Shown piece after piece: positions 43,952-53,004 of a DNA stretch of 64,000 nucleotides. Position numbers and translations under genes: made by a program. Source of the DNA: Bacteroidota bacterium (GTDB lineage: Bacteria; Bacteroidota; Bacteroidia; Cytophagales; Cyclobacteriaceae). The notes under the pieces were generated by a model. It was not told the origin of the DNA, searched no databases, and saw only the letters and a list, made by a program, of their open reading frames with translations. Every line of letters starts with the position of its first letter. Position 1 is the first letter of the stretch. The DNA lies in contig JAFDYT010000001.1 in assembly GCA_018266055.1 (NCBI GenBank), positions 248,001 to 312,000 of the forward strand. The letters are read 5' to 3'.

Positions 43952-44970
43952 TACTCGATTTTTGAGAGATATTGATTGAACTTGGAAAGGGCCACGACTG
44001 CGTAACCAAACAAGAAACCAAAAAGGATACCGATTATTATTATTTTGGATTTGCTGGCGCTGGTTGGTTCGCTAAACTCTGTGAACCCATCAACGATCTC
44101 AAAGTCTTGTTGGAGGAAAAGCTTTTTCTCAACTAACTGCAACTCGTTGTTTAGCTGCATGTCCTGGTTGTAAATTTCTACAGGATTAGTAACTGATTTA
44201 TCACTGAGAATTACGTTGTTAGAGCCTTGTCTGCTTTGCTCGGCCATAGTACGGTAATTAGAATAAATTACTTTTTTGAGGCTGTCCAGCTTTTGCGATT
44301 CGCGTACTAGTTTGTCACGGCGAGCTTTCAGATTGATGTGGGCAATTTCAATTCGTTTTTTGATGTAGTCGTTGTTTCTGAAATAATTCACAAGCGCTTC
44401 TTGCAGGGGTCTAATGGCAGCAGGGTTAAATGTTCGGACAGTGATTTCGAAGGCGTGGCGATTTTCAATTTCTATTCGGTCCACCACTTCCTGAATTACC
44501 TTTTCATTTTTGGCATTTATCTGCGCATTTTTTAACTGTTCTTTTAATATCTCCAGTTCGATAAGATCTGTTTCAGAAACGAAAGGCTTGGCATCAAACC
44601 GAACAATATTTTTGGCTAATGAATCAGAAATGTTCAATACTCTTGCGAGCCCCTTTGGGCTTGTTTCGGAGGCAAGCAAGTTCAACTTACCGATTGAATT
44701 GTCTACTATTCGCTTATTCAAATAATCTGAACTAAGAATCATAGTGGATTCATAGAATTTTTTCTTTACAAAGGATGAATAAGAATAAGCAAGTAAACCG
44801 CCGACGAGAGTTAGCGTTAAAAACAAAGGCCAGTGCTTTGCTGGAGTATTACGGATCAAGGCCAGTACTTTGATTATTCCATTGCCTATCTGCATGAAGA
44901 ACGAACCGATTCTTGCTAAGAGCTGGCTCAAGTCGATTTCATCGGAGGAATTGGTTTTCTGATTTTCCAT
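43951..44970 (-). CDS. Wzz-like polysaccharide chain-length/co-polymerase protein
   Basis: 339 residues from ATG 44970 (an upstream TTG at 44982 adds only four residues). Two membrane helices (about 49-66 and 313-333) flank a long periplasmic helical domain, the layout of Wzz/PCP proteins without a kinase domain. It probably sets the length of the glycan made by the 45-63 kb locus, from which it is divergent. It is nevertheless the first gene of the ccm transcript, with a one-base overlap with ccmB. Confidence 0.8.
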   Translation of the reverse strand: MENQKTNSSDEIDLSQLLARIGSFFMQIGNGIIKVLALIRNTPAKHWPLFLTLTLVGGLLAYSYSSFVKKKFYESTMILSSDYLNKRIVDNSIGKLNLLASETSPKGLARVLNISDSLAKNIVRFDAKPFVSETDLIELEILKEQLKNAQINAKNEKVIQEVVDRIEIENRHAFEITVRTFNPAAIRPLQEALVNYFRNNDYIKKRIEIAHINLKARRDKLVRESQKLDSLKKVIYSNYRTMAEQSRQGSNNVILSDKSVTNPVEIYNQDMQLNNELQLVEKKLFLQQDFEIVDGFTEFSEPTSASKSKIIIIGILFGFLFGYAVVALSKFNQYLSKIE

Positions 44971-45038
44971 AGCGTGCGGCAAATAGATAAGGTTCTTTAA
45001 AAAGTTAATTAGTTTTGAATCGCGAAATTAGAAATAAC

Positions 45039-45065
45039 TTGCCAGTGTGGAAAGAACTATCTTTT
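45039..45065 (+). promoter_or_regulatory. Predicted promoter of the polysaccharide locus
   Basis: TTG at 45039-45041 and TATCTTTT at 45058-45065 (7 of 8 in TAnnTTTG) are 16 bp apart and end 37 bp before the first ATG of the locus. It lies in the 132-bp divergent gap with the Wzz-like gene. Confidence 0.4.
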
Positions 45066-45102
45066 TAGGATACCACCTTGGTTTAAAAAGGCCGACACCT
45101 GA

Positions 45103-45798
45103 ATGAAAAAAAAAGTTGCAATCCTGCAGTCAAATTATATTCCTTGGAAAGGGTATTTCGATATTATCGGTTCTGTGGATGAATTTATTATTTACGACGA
45201 GGTTCAGTACACAAAAAATGATTGGAGAAACAGAAACAGAATAAAAACACCCGCGGGCGTGCAATGGATAACAGTTCCGGTTTTTCAAAAGAGTTTGAAT
45301 CAAAAAATCTCAGAAACTGCGGTAAGCAATTTCAAGTGGGGTGTAAAAAACTGGAACTCCCTAACGGCAAACTATTCGAGAGCGGCTCATTTCAAAACGT
45401 ATTCGCCTATGTTTGAAGAATTCTATCTGACATTTAAAAGTTTAAGGTTATCAGAAATAAACGTTGCGCTCATCAGGCTAATTTGCAACGTGCTCAATTT
45501 AAAGACACTTATTTCAAATTCGGCTGACTATGAGCTGACAGGTGATCCTACTGAAAAACTAGTAAACCTCTGTCGCCAAGCCAATGCTTCATGTTATCTT
45601 TCGGGGCCGGCTGCAAAAAATTACCTGCGTGAAGATTTATTTGCGCATGATGGCATTGAAATTGAATGGATGGATTATTCCGGATACAAAGAATATCCCC
45701 AGTTATATCCACCTTTTGAGCACGCGGTTAGTATCTTGGACCTTTTATTTAATGTTGGCCCAGAAGCAGGTCATTATATGAAATACCAAAAGGTATGA
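45103..45798 (+). CDS. WbqC-family protein
   Basis: 231 residues matching WbqC-like proteins (AILQSNYIPWKGYFDIIGSV, DEVQYTKNDWRNRNRIKT, ending in YPPFEHAVSILDLLFNVG). The family is found in O-antigen and capsule loci; no biochemical role is settled, though a transferase acting on amino-sugars has been suggested. First gene of the locus; the next begins within its stop (4-nt overlap). Confidence 0.85.
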   Translation: MKKKVAILQSNYIPWKGYFDIIGSVDEFIIYDEVQYTKNDWRNRNRIKTPAGVQWITVPVFQKSLNQKISETAVSNFKWGVKNWNSLTANYSRAAHFKTYSPMFEEFYLTFKSLRLSEINVALIRLICNVLNLKTLISNSADYELTGDPTEKLVNLCRQANASCYLSGPAAKNYLREDLFAHDGIEIEWMDYSGYKEYPQLYPPFEHAVSILDLLFNVGPEAGHYMKYQKV

Positions 45799-46715
45799 AA
45801 TTAAGTATCGTCACCACCATGTATTACTCCCGTAATTATTTACAGGAATTTTACGCGCGCACAATTTCGGTGGTTAAAGCCTTGGATATTCCTTATGAAT
45901 TCATTTTTGTCGATGATGGTTCGCCTGACGATTCTTTACTTGTGACCCTGCAACTTCAAAATACAGATACCAATATAAAGGTGGTGGAGCTCTCTAGAAA
46001 TTATGGTCATCAACGGGCGATCATGACGGGGCTGCAGCAAGCCACGGGCGATTACATATATCTTATCGATTGCGACCTCGAAGAACCGCCAGAGTTGCTA
46101 GCGCAGTTTTGGAAGATAATCACAGAGGAAAAAGGAGTGGACGTGGTATACGGAGTTCAGATAAAACGCAAGGGAACCTGGTTTGAAAAATTGAGCGGGA
46201 GGTTGTTTTATAAAATTGTATCAGTGCTGTCGTCTGTGGAATATCCAGCAGATACACTTACGGCCAGGATCATGAACCGCGTGTATGTGGATTCAGTACT
46301 CAGATTTCAGGAAAAGGAACTAGATCTATGGAGTGTATTTGCGTTGGTTGGGTTTAACCAACGTGCTATGCCCGCCACGAAATTATATAAGGGCTCAACG
46401 ACCTATACATTTCGAAAAAAACTCAAGCTTGCACTAGAAATTATCACTTCGTTTAGCCATAGACCGCTTTATCTCACATTTGTTTTGGGGATATTTTCAT
46501 TCATCGTTGCTGCTGGCAATATATCTTATATTGTATATAAGAAAATGGTGTTAAAGACAGATGTGGAGGGCTGGACGAGCATCATAGCTAGTATTTGGCT
46601 TGTGGGGGGTATGATCCTTCTTGTGTTAGGTGTTTTTGGAATATATCTATCAAAGATGTTTCTGGAAATAAAAAACAGACCAATGACTATAATTAAAAAT
46701 GTCTTTGTTAGATAA
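45795..46715 (+). CDS. Family 2 glycosyltransferase with C-terminal membrane helices
   Basis: 306 residues: GT-A domain with FVDDGSPDDS (Asp40-41), DCDLEEPPELL and the DLWSVFALVGF segment, then two membrane helices (about 225-250 and 268-290). This is the DPM1/ArnC/GtrB layout, which typically loads a sugar onto polyprenyl phosphate. It may feed the ArnT-like transferase at 62-63.5 kb (inference). Confidence 0.85.
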   Translation: MKLSIVTTMYYSRNYLQEFYARTISVVKALDIPYEFIFVDDGSPDDSLLVTLQLQNTDTNIKVVELSRNYGHQRAIMTGLQQATGDYIYLIDCDLEEPPELLAQFWKIITEEKGVDVVYGVQIKRKGTWFEKLSGRLFYKIVSVLSSVEYPADTLTARIMNRVYVDSVLRFQEKELDLWSVFALVGFNQRAMPATKLYKGSTTYTFRKKLKLALEIITSFSHRPLYLTFVLGIFSFIVAAGNISYIVYKKMVLKTDVEGWTSIIASIWLVGGMILLVLGVFGIYLSKMFLEIKNRPMTIIKNVFVR

Positions 46716-47346
46716 GTCCATTCATAAGGCCCCTGAAATTTTTGATTTTTATTCTGATCGAATAAAAAGCTTTGGGAACTCTTCTAAAGGTGTTGGATGG
46801 AAAGATAATAACGCCCAGGAAATCAGATTTGCCCAACTGCTGAAAGTAGTTCAAAATAAAACCGGGTTCTCGATTAATGATTTTGGCTGCGGAGCTGCTC
46901 AATTATATAATTATATGCTTGCCCAAGGCTATAACTCATTCGAATATTATGGATATGATATTTTGGATGAAATGTTGCAATCAGCTCGAAACAACATTAT
47001 ACCTGACCATGCCGTTATACTCGCCAAAATTGAATCGGCAAGTGAAATGAATTTCTCAGACTATTCGGTAGCCAGTGGAACATTTAATGTAAAGGGTCAA
47101 TCCACCAACGAAGATTGGCTTGATTACATAATTTCTACCTTATTGATATTGAATGAGAAGAGTCGTAAGGGTTTTGCATTCAACCTTCTTACAAAATATT
47201 CTGATGTAGAATTTATGCAGGACCACCTCTACTATGCCGACCCGCTGTTTTTGTTTGATTATTGTAAGCGTAATTTTTCAAAAAATGTAGCCTTATTGCA
47301 CGACTATTTTCAATACGATTTTACCATTATTGTGCGAAAGGACTAA
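46699..47346 (+). CDS. Class I SAM-dependent methyltransferase
   Basis: 215 residues with motif I INDFGCGAAQLYNYM and an acidic post-I strand (YYGYDIL). Target unknown, probably a sugar or glycan. It overlaps the preceding glycosyltransferase gene by 17 nt, so the start ATG at 46699 is inside that gene. Confidence 0.78.
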   Translation: MSLLDKSIHKAPEIFDFYSDRIKSFGNSSKGVGWKDNNAQEIRFAQLLKVVQNKTGFSINDFGCGAAQLYNYMLAQGYNSFEYYGYDILDEMLQSARNNIIPDHAVILAKIESASEMNFSDYSVASGTFNVKGQSTNEDWLDYIISTLLILNEKSRKGFAFNLLTKYSDVEFMQDHLYYADPLFLFDYCKRNFSKNVALLHDYFQYDFTIIVRKD

Positions 47347-47379
47347 CTTCCTTATTTAAGATATTTCTGTATTTATCAA

Positions 47380-48516
47380 GTGATAGGTTTCAATAAACCA
47401 TATTATACCGGAAAAGAAACACAGTACATACTTGAAGCTGTGCAGCGAGAGAAAATTTCAGGCAACGGTCATTTCACCCAGTTGTGTCAGCGTTTTCTTG
47501 AAGATCGCTACGGAATCGCCAAAGTACTCCTTACCACTTCGTGTACCGATGCGCTTGAGATGGCCGCGCTTCTTTTGAACATCGCTCCCGGGGATGAGGT
47601 AATCATGCCATCATACACATTCGTGTCCACAGCGAACGCGTTCGTGCTCAGAGGCGCGAATATAATCTTTGCTGACAGTGCAGAAATGGACCCCAATATT
47701 GATGTGGACAAAATTGAAGCATTGATCACACCAAAGACCAAAGCGATTGTGGTGGTGCACTATGCCGGCATAAGTTGCGATATGGAAAAGGTGATGGCCA
47801 TTGCTTCACGATACAGTCTTTTTGTGGTTGAGGATGCAGCGCAGGCTATCGATTCAACCTACAAAGGAAAGGCTCTTGGCTCCATTGGTCACCTGGGCTG
47901 CTTTTCTTTTCATGAAACCAAAAATGTTATTTCAGGCGAAGGAGGAGCTCTCCTTATTAATGACAGAAAATTTATTGAGCGAGCCGAAATACTTTGGGAA
48001 AAAGGGACAAACCGTTCGGCGTTTTTTCGCGGAATGGTTGATAAGTATAGTTGGATAGACGTAGGATCCTCTTTTTTGCCATCTGAAATCACCGCGGCAT
48101 TTCTGTACGCACAGCTTGAAAAGATAGACGAAATTCAAAGGCGCAGAATGCAAATCTGGAATGCCTATTATCATGGGCTGTTGAAACTTCACGATGCGGG
48201 AAAGATAACCCTCCCACACGTGCCCGAGTACTGTAGCCACAATGCCCACATTTTTTACCTCGTTTGCCGCACTGGAGCAGAAAGAGATGAGTTATTGAAC
48301 TATCTGAACGGCAGTGGTGTAAATGCTATTTTTCATTACCTCGCACTCCACAAAAGCGTATTTTATTCTTCCCGGTATCAGGGCAATGATTTGACGCATT
48401 GCGATCGCTACGCTGCAAACCTGATTCGTTTGCCCATGTACTTTGAATTGAATGACCATCAGGTCGGGCAAATAATACAAGCCGTGTTAAAGTTTTTTGA
48501 AAACACTGGTAACTAG
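47380..48516 (+). CDS. wecE: dTDP-4-amino-4,6-dideoxygalactose transaminase (WecE/RffA-like)
   Basis: 378 residues, DegT/DnrJ/EryC1/StrS fold. PLP Lys181 lies in FHETKNVISGEGGA, a WecE/RffA-type sequence, with EDAAQAIDSTYKG upstream. It would convert dTDP-4-keto-6-deoxyglucose to dTDP-Fuc4N using glutamate. The start is GTG at 47380. rmlA and rmlB, needed for the substrate, are not in the window, so they must lie elsewhere. Confidence 0.82.
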   Translation: MIGFNKPYYTGKETQYILEAVQREKISGNGHFTQLCQRFLEDRYGIAKVLLTTSCTDALEMAALLLNIAPGDEVIMPSYTFVSTANAFVLRGANIIFADSAEMDPNIDVDKIEALITPKTKAIVVVHYAGISCDMEKVMAIASRYSLFVVEDAAQAIDSTYKGKALGSIGHLGCFSFHETKNVISGEGGALLINDRKFIERAEILWEKGTNRSAFFRGMVDKYSWIDVGSSFLPSEITAAFLYAQLEKIDEIQRRRMQIWNAYYHGLLKLHDAGKITLPHVPEYCSHNAHIFYLVCRTGAERDELLNYLNGSGVNAIFHYLALHKSVFYSSRYQGNDLTHCDRYAANLIRLPMYFELNDHQVGQIIQAVLKFFENTGN

Positions 48517-48564
48517 GCTGTTAAAATGAGTTGGTGACGTTTTATCGAACTGCATTTAAATCAC

Positions 48565-48572
48565 TAAATTTG
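48565..48572 (+). promoter_or_regulatory. Predicted internal -7 element before gmd
   Basis: TAAATTTG is an exact TAnnTTTG match 25 bp before the gmd ATG, in the 81-bp gap after wecE. No good -33 box. It could give extra transcription of the nucleotide-sugar genes. Confidence 0.4.
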
Positions 48573-48597
48573 CACTTTGAATCTTAAAAAAGGACAA

Positions 48598-49710
48598 ATG
48601 AAGAAAGCCCTTATCACAGGAATTACAGGTCAAGATGGCGCCTATCTGGCAGAACTTCTCATTTCTAAAGGGTATGAAGTTCATGGCATAAAACGAAGGA
48701 GCTCCTTATTTAATACTGACAGGATTGATCACCTTTACCAGGATCCACACGAGACCAATCTTAGATTGAAGCTACATTATGGAGATTTAAGCGATTCTAG
48801 TAATCTTATCCGAATTGTGCAGGAAGTTCAGCCCGATGAGATTTACAATCTCGGTGCCATGTCGCACGTAAAAGTGAGTTTCGATTCACCGGAGTATGCC
48901 GCGGATGTGGATGGCATCGGCACCCTTCGCCTACTTGAAGCCATTCGAATTTTGGGTTTAACGCAGAAAACCAGATTTTATCAAGCCTCTACTTCAGAAC
49001 TTTACGGATTAGTTCAGGAAGTTCCTCAACGAGAGACTACCCCCTTTTATCCGCGGTCGCCCTACGCCGTGGCAAAACTTTACGGGTATTGGATCACGGT
49101 TAACTATCGTGAAGCATATAACTTATATGCATGCAATGGCGTATTGTTCAACCATGAATCACCGCTCCGTGGAGAGACCTTTGTAACACGAAAGATCACA
49201 CGGGCTGCTTGCAGAATTGCCCTCGGCCTTCAGCAAACTATGTTCATGGGTAACATCGATGCAAAACGTGATTGGGGACATGCAAAGGACTACGTTCAGG
49301 CCATGTGGCTGATGTTGCAGCAAGATGCACCAGATGATTTTGTGATCGCGACTGGCGTAACAACCACGGTGAGGGAGTTTATAATAAAGACTTTTGACCA
49401 GTTGGGAATTACTTTGCAATTCTCTGGCGAAGGATTGACCGAGAAAGCTGTTGTGGTAAAATCGATTAATCCGGAATTTCATGTGAAAGAAGGACAGGAA
49501 GTAGTAAAGATTGATCCAAAATACTTCAGGCCGACAGAAGTGGAACTGTTAATCGGTGATCCTACTAAAGCCAAATCGAAATTGGGATGGAAACCAAAGT
49601 ATGATCTGGATGCCTTGGTTAAGGAAATGGTGGCCAGTGACCTCGAACTATTTAAGAGAGATCATTACCTCAAAGAGGGTGGCCATAAAATTTTGCAGTA
49701 CCACGAATAA
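48598..49710 (+). CDS. gmd: GDP-mannose 4,6-dehydratase
   Basis: 370 residues from ATG 48598 (AGGA 5-8 bp before it). SDR fold with GITGQDG at 8-14 and the catalytic set Thr132, Glu134, Tyr156 and Lys160 in STSELYG and [29 protein letters not shown] is diagnostic for Gmd. It makes GDP-4-keto-6-deoxymannose from GDP-mannose (supplied by ManC), the branch point for fcl and the perosamine-synthase-like enzyme. Its stop overlaps the fcl ATG by one base. Confidence 0.97.
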   Translation: MKKALITGITGQDGAYLAELLISKGYEVHGIKRRSSLFNTDRIDHLYQDPHETNLRLKLHYGDLSDSSNLIRIVQEVQPDEIYNLGAMSHVKVSFDSPEYAADVDGIGTLRLLEAIRILGLTQKTRFYQASTSELYGLVQEVPQRETTPFYPRSPYAVAKLYGYWITVNYREAYNLYACNGVLFNHESPLRGETFVTRKITRAACRIALGLQQTMFMGNIDAKRDWGHAKDYVQAMWLMLQQDAPDDFVIATGVTTTVREFIIKTFDQLGITLQFSGEGLTEKAVVVKSINPEFHVKEGQEVVKIDPKYFRPTEVELLIGDPTKAKSKLGWKPKYDLDALVKEMVASDLELFKRDHYLKEGGHKILQYHE

Positions 49711-50642
49711 TGGAAAAACAGTCAAAAATATTTGTTGCTGGCCATCGGGGAATGGTCGGCTCTTCCATTGTTCGGAAGCTTAAAGCAGAAGGATATACGA
49801 ATCTCGTTTTGCGTTCTTCCTCTGAACTCGACTTGCGGGATCAGGCGCAGGTGCGAAATTTTTTCAGCGCCGAAAAACCAGAGTATGTGTTTTTAGCAGC
49901 TGCAAAAGTTGGCGGCATCCTTGCCAATAATATTTATCGTGCAGATTTTCTATATGAAAATCTTATGATCGAGAGCAATGTGATTCACCAAAGCTATGTG
50001 CACAAGGTGAAGAAGCTTTTGTTTTTGGGGTCATCGTGCATTTACCCTAAACTTGCTCCACAGCCATTGGAAGAAAAATCCCTGTTGTCCGGCTACCTCG
50101 AAGAGACCAACGAGCCTTATGCAATCGCCAAAATAGCTGGCATCAAGCTTTGCGAAAATTATAGAAGGCAGTACGGATGTGATTTCATTAGTGCCATGCC
50201 TACGAATTTATATGGTCCCAATGATAATTATGACCTGCAAACCTCGCACGTTATACCAGCGTTGTTAAGAAAATTTATCGAGGCCAAAGAGAATAATTCA
50301 AAGTCTGTTGTGGTGTGGGGGACAGGCGCCCCGCTTCGTGAATTCATGCATGTCGATGATTTGGCGGAAGCCTGCTTCTTTCTCATGCACCATTATTCAG
50401 AAAACGAATTTGTTAACGTAGGAACCGGCAAAGAAATTAGTATTAAGGATCTTGCCGTCCTTATCGGTAAGCTCGTAGGCTATAATGGAACTGTGGAGTT
50501 CGATACGACTAAGCCTGACGGAACACCACGAAAGCTGATGAATGTAAATAGAATACTTGGCCTTGGGTGGAAGCCTGTGATAAGCCTTGAAGCAGGCCTA
50601 AAACGAGTAATAGAAGAGAAGCCACTCAAAACTTCAATTTGA
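49710..50642 (+). CDS. fcl: GDP-L-fucose synthase
   Basis: 310 residues, SDR fold with [10 protein letters not shown] at 11-20. Catalytic Ser108, Cys110, Tyr137 and Lys141 match E. coli WcaG with an offset of one. It epimerises and reduces GDP-4-keto-6-deoxymannose to GDP-L-fucose. Translationally coupled to gmd (TAATG). Confidence 0.96.
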   Translation: MEKQSKIFVAGHRGMVGSSIVRKLKAEGYTNLVLRSSSELDLRDQAQVRNFFSAEKPEYVFLAAAKVGGILANNIYRADFLYENLMIESNVIHQSYVHKVKKLLFLGSSCIYPKLAPQPLEEKSLLSGYLEETNEPYAIAKIAGIKLCENYRRQYGCDFISAMPTNLYGPNDNYDLQTSHVIPALLRKFIEAKENNSKSVVVWGTGAPLREFMHVDDLAEACFFLMHHYSENEFVNVGTGKEISIKDLAVLIGKLVGYNGTVEFDTTKPDGTPRKLMNVNRILGLGWKPVISLEAGLKRVIEEKPLKTSI

Positions 50643-50649
50643 AAAGATT

Positions 50650-51096
50650 ATGGATAACTCAATGTTTGAAGTGATTAAGCATGGCGATTCAACGCTGGCA
50701 ATGATTATAAGAGCATCCTATAAAAGTGCCGGCATTCAATTTTTTACACCTGGCGACTTTTCCCAGCAATTGGGCTATATGAACCGTGCAAAAGGCTATG
50801 TGATACCTCCGCATCGCCATAATCTTGTAGAACGTAAAGTGACACTTACACAGGAGGTATTATACATCAAGTCAGGGAAAGTGAGAGTAGATTTTTACGA
50901 TGACAGCCAGAATTATCTCGAGAGCAGGATGCTCTCGGTAGGCGATGTTATTTTACTGGCCTCTGGAGGGCATGGTTTTGAAATGGAAGAAGACTCCGAA
51001 ATGATTGAGGTAAAACAAGGTCCCTACTGCGGAGAAGAGGACAAAGTACGATTCGACGCCATACACAAAGACCATGTGAATGTCATCAGCAAATAG
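50650..51096 (+). CDS. Single-domain cupin protein
   Basis: 148 residues, one cupin barrel. Likely metal ligands are His55 and His57 in PPHRHN, Glu69 in TQEVLYI and His108 in SGGHGFE. It may be a sugar isomerase/epimerase or a regulator of the locus; the WxcM-like group is one option. It starts 7 bp after fcl and precedes a methyltransferase and an aminotransferase, hinting at a dedicated amino-sugar branch. Confidence 0.7.
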   Translation: MDNSMFEVIKHGDSTLAMIIRASYKSAGIQFFTPGDFSQQLGYMNRAKGYVIPPHRHNLVERKVTLTQEVLYIKSGKVRVDFYDDSQNYLESRMLSVGDVILLASGGHGFEMEEDSEMIEVKQGPYCGEEDKVRFDAIHKDHVNVISK

Positions 51097-51139
51097 AAAC
51101 TCTTTTCGCAACTAAAAAATTACCTTATCAATATCCGTT

Positions 51140-51889
51140 ATGGATTCAGAAGTATTTAAAATGTACAGTAAGTACTATAATCTATTCTACGCGGATAAAA
51201 AATATTCCTCGGAGGTAGAGTATATCAACGAAGTGATTAAGCGTTTTTCTCCTAAAGCGAAGTCGATACTTGAGTATGGGTCAGGCACGGGCGGCCATGG
51301 ATTGTTACTTCAGGACATGGGGTACCGCATTATGGGAGTGGAGCGTAGTCAGGACATGGCTAATGTAGCCTTATCAAAAGGATATCAATGCCAGGTGAGC
51401 GATATCCTTGATTTCACAACGAACGAAAAGTACGATGTGTGCATCGCACTATTTCATGTGGTCAGCTATCTGAATAGCAATCAGGACTTAGTCAAATTGT
51501 TTACTAAAACGAGATCGGTGCTAAATGACTCAGGTCTGTTTGTGTTTGATGTATGGTTTACGCCGGCTGTTATGTATCAACAACCGGAAGTAAGGATAAA
51601 GAAAGTTGAGGACGATGAAGTGATTGTCACCCGATTAGCTCGCCCTGATATAGATTATATCTCCAATACTGTTACAGTCAATTACGAAGTACTGGTAAAA
51701 AATAAAAAAAATAATCAGTATGTCGAGTTGTCTGAGGCTCATCGCATGCGTCATTTTGGCGTTCCTGAGATCAATCTATTGGCTGAGCAAACCGGATTCA
51801 AAGTGATTAAAGCAGAAGAATTTTTAACCAGTAATCAGCCGTCGAATCAGACGTGGGGAGTTAATTTCATTTTACAAGCAAAATCATGA
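51140..51889 (+). CDS. Class I SAM-dependent methyltransferase
   Basis: 249 residues. Motif I is ILEYGSGTGGHGLLL, followed by GVERSQDMANVA and CIALFHVVSYL. It is similar in type to sugar N- or O-methyltransferases in polysaccharide loci. It overlaps the aminotransferase by 4 nt, so it probably modifies the amino-sugar made by that enzyme (inference). Confidence 0.8.
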   Translation: MDSEVFKMYSKYYNLFYADKKYSSEVEYINEVIKRFSPKAKSILEYGSGTGGHGLLLQDMGYRIMGVERSQDMANVALSKGYQCQVSDILDFTTNEKYDVCIALFHVVSYLNSNQDLVKLFTKTRSVLNDSGLFVFDVWFTPAVMYQQPEVRIKKVEDDEVIVTRLARPDIDYISNTVTVNYEVLVKNKKNNQYVELSEAHRMRHFGVPEINLLAEQTGFKVIKAEEFLTSNQPSNQTWGVNFILQAKS

Positions 51890-53004
51890 GCGAGCAGAGA
51901 GTAGTTCCCGTTAACACGCCGTTGCTGTCGGGCAACGAAAAAAAATACATTCTGGAATGTATTGATACCGGATGGATATCGAGCGAAGGAGAATTCATTA
52001 AACAATTTGAAACTCAATTTGCAGCTTATATCGGAATGAACCATGGGATTGCAGTGTCCAATGGCTCGGCCGCTTTAGACATTGCCATTCAGGCGTTGAA
52101 CCTTGCCGCAGGTGATGAGGTGATCATGCCCACATTCACCATTATTTCTCCTGCTCTTTCTATCGTTAGAGCGGGTGCTACTCCCGTACTTGTTGATTGT
52201 GATCCAGCAACGTGGAACATGGATGTTCATCAGATTGAGGCAAAAATCACCCCTAAAACGAAAGCGATACTGGTTGTTCATATTTATGGCTTGCCAGTAG
52301 ATATGGATCCAGTTCTGCAGCTCTGCAAGAAGTACAATTTGAAGTTAGTGGAAGACGCCGCCGAGATGCACGGGCAAACCTACAACGGGAAAAAGTGTGG
52401 TAGCTTCGGCGACATTTCAATCTTCAGTTTTTATCCCAATAAGCACATCACTTCCGGTGAAGGCGGGATGCTCCTTACCAATGATGTGACGCTAAGTGAG
52501 CGATGTAAAAAATTACGAAACCTGGCATTTGAACCTGGACGAAGATTCATCCATCATGAACTTGGCTGGAACTACCGAATGACCAACATGCAAGCCGCCA
52601 TTGGCTTGGCGCAACTTGAAAACATTGACAAGCATTTGGTGAAGAAGAGAGAAATTGGCAATTATTATAACCATCGGTTTAAAAATTTGGGTGGAGTACA
52701 ATTGCCAGTGCCGCAGACCGCTTACGCAGAAAATATTTATTGGGTTTATGCGATGGTGGCTCCTACCGAAGAACGCTGCCAAATCCTTGTACAAGAGTTG
52801 GGCAAAATGAATATTGGAACGAGACCGTTTTTCTGGTGCATGCATGAGCAACCTGTTTTTCAGAAAATGGGACTTTTCAAAAACGAACGATACCCCAACT
52901 CGGAGAAAATTGCACGTAATGGGTTTTACCTACCAAGTGGGTTGGGACTTAGTCAGGCTGACTTAGAGTTTGTAGCCGACAAATTTATTTCCATTGCTTC
53001 GTGA
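51886..53004 (+). CDS. Perosamine-synthase-like sugar aminotransferase
   Basis: 372 residues, DegT/DnrJ/EryC1/StrS fold. PLP Lys186 in FYPNKHITSGEGG (lysine kept, so not a ColD-type dehydratase) and EDAAEMHGQTYNG. The N-terminus (VPVNTPLLSGNEKKYILECI, GWISSEGEF) is typical of GDP-perosamine synthases, which use GDP-4-keto-6-deoxymannose, the Gmd product. It therefore competes with fcl for substrate. Substrate should be tested rather than assumed. Confidence 0.8.
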   Translation: MSEQRVVPVNTPLLSGNEKKYILECIDTGWISSEGEFIKQFETQFAAYIGMNHGIAVSNGSAALDIAIQALNLAAGDEVIMPTFTIISPALSIVRAGATPVLVDCDPATWNMDVHQIEAKITPKTKAILVVHIYGLPVDMDPVLQLCKKYNLKLVEDAAEMHGQTYNGKKCGSFGDISIFSFYPNKHITSGEGGMLLTNDVTLSERCKKLRNLAFEPGRRFIHHELGWNYRMTNMQAAIGLAQLENIDKHLVKKREIGNYYNHRFKNLGGVQLPVPQTAYAENIYWVYAMVAPTEERCQILVQELGKMNIGTRPFFWCMHEQPVFQKMGLFKNERYPNSEKIARNGFYLPSGLGLSQADLEFVADKFISIAS

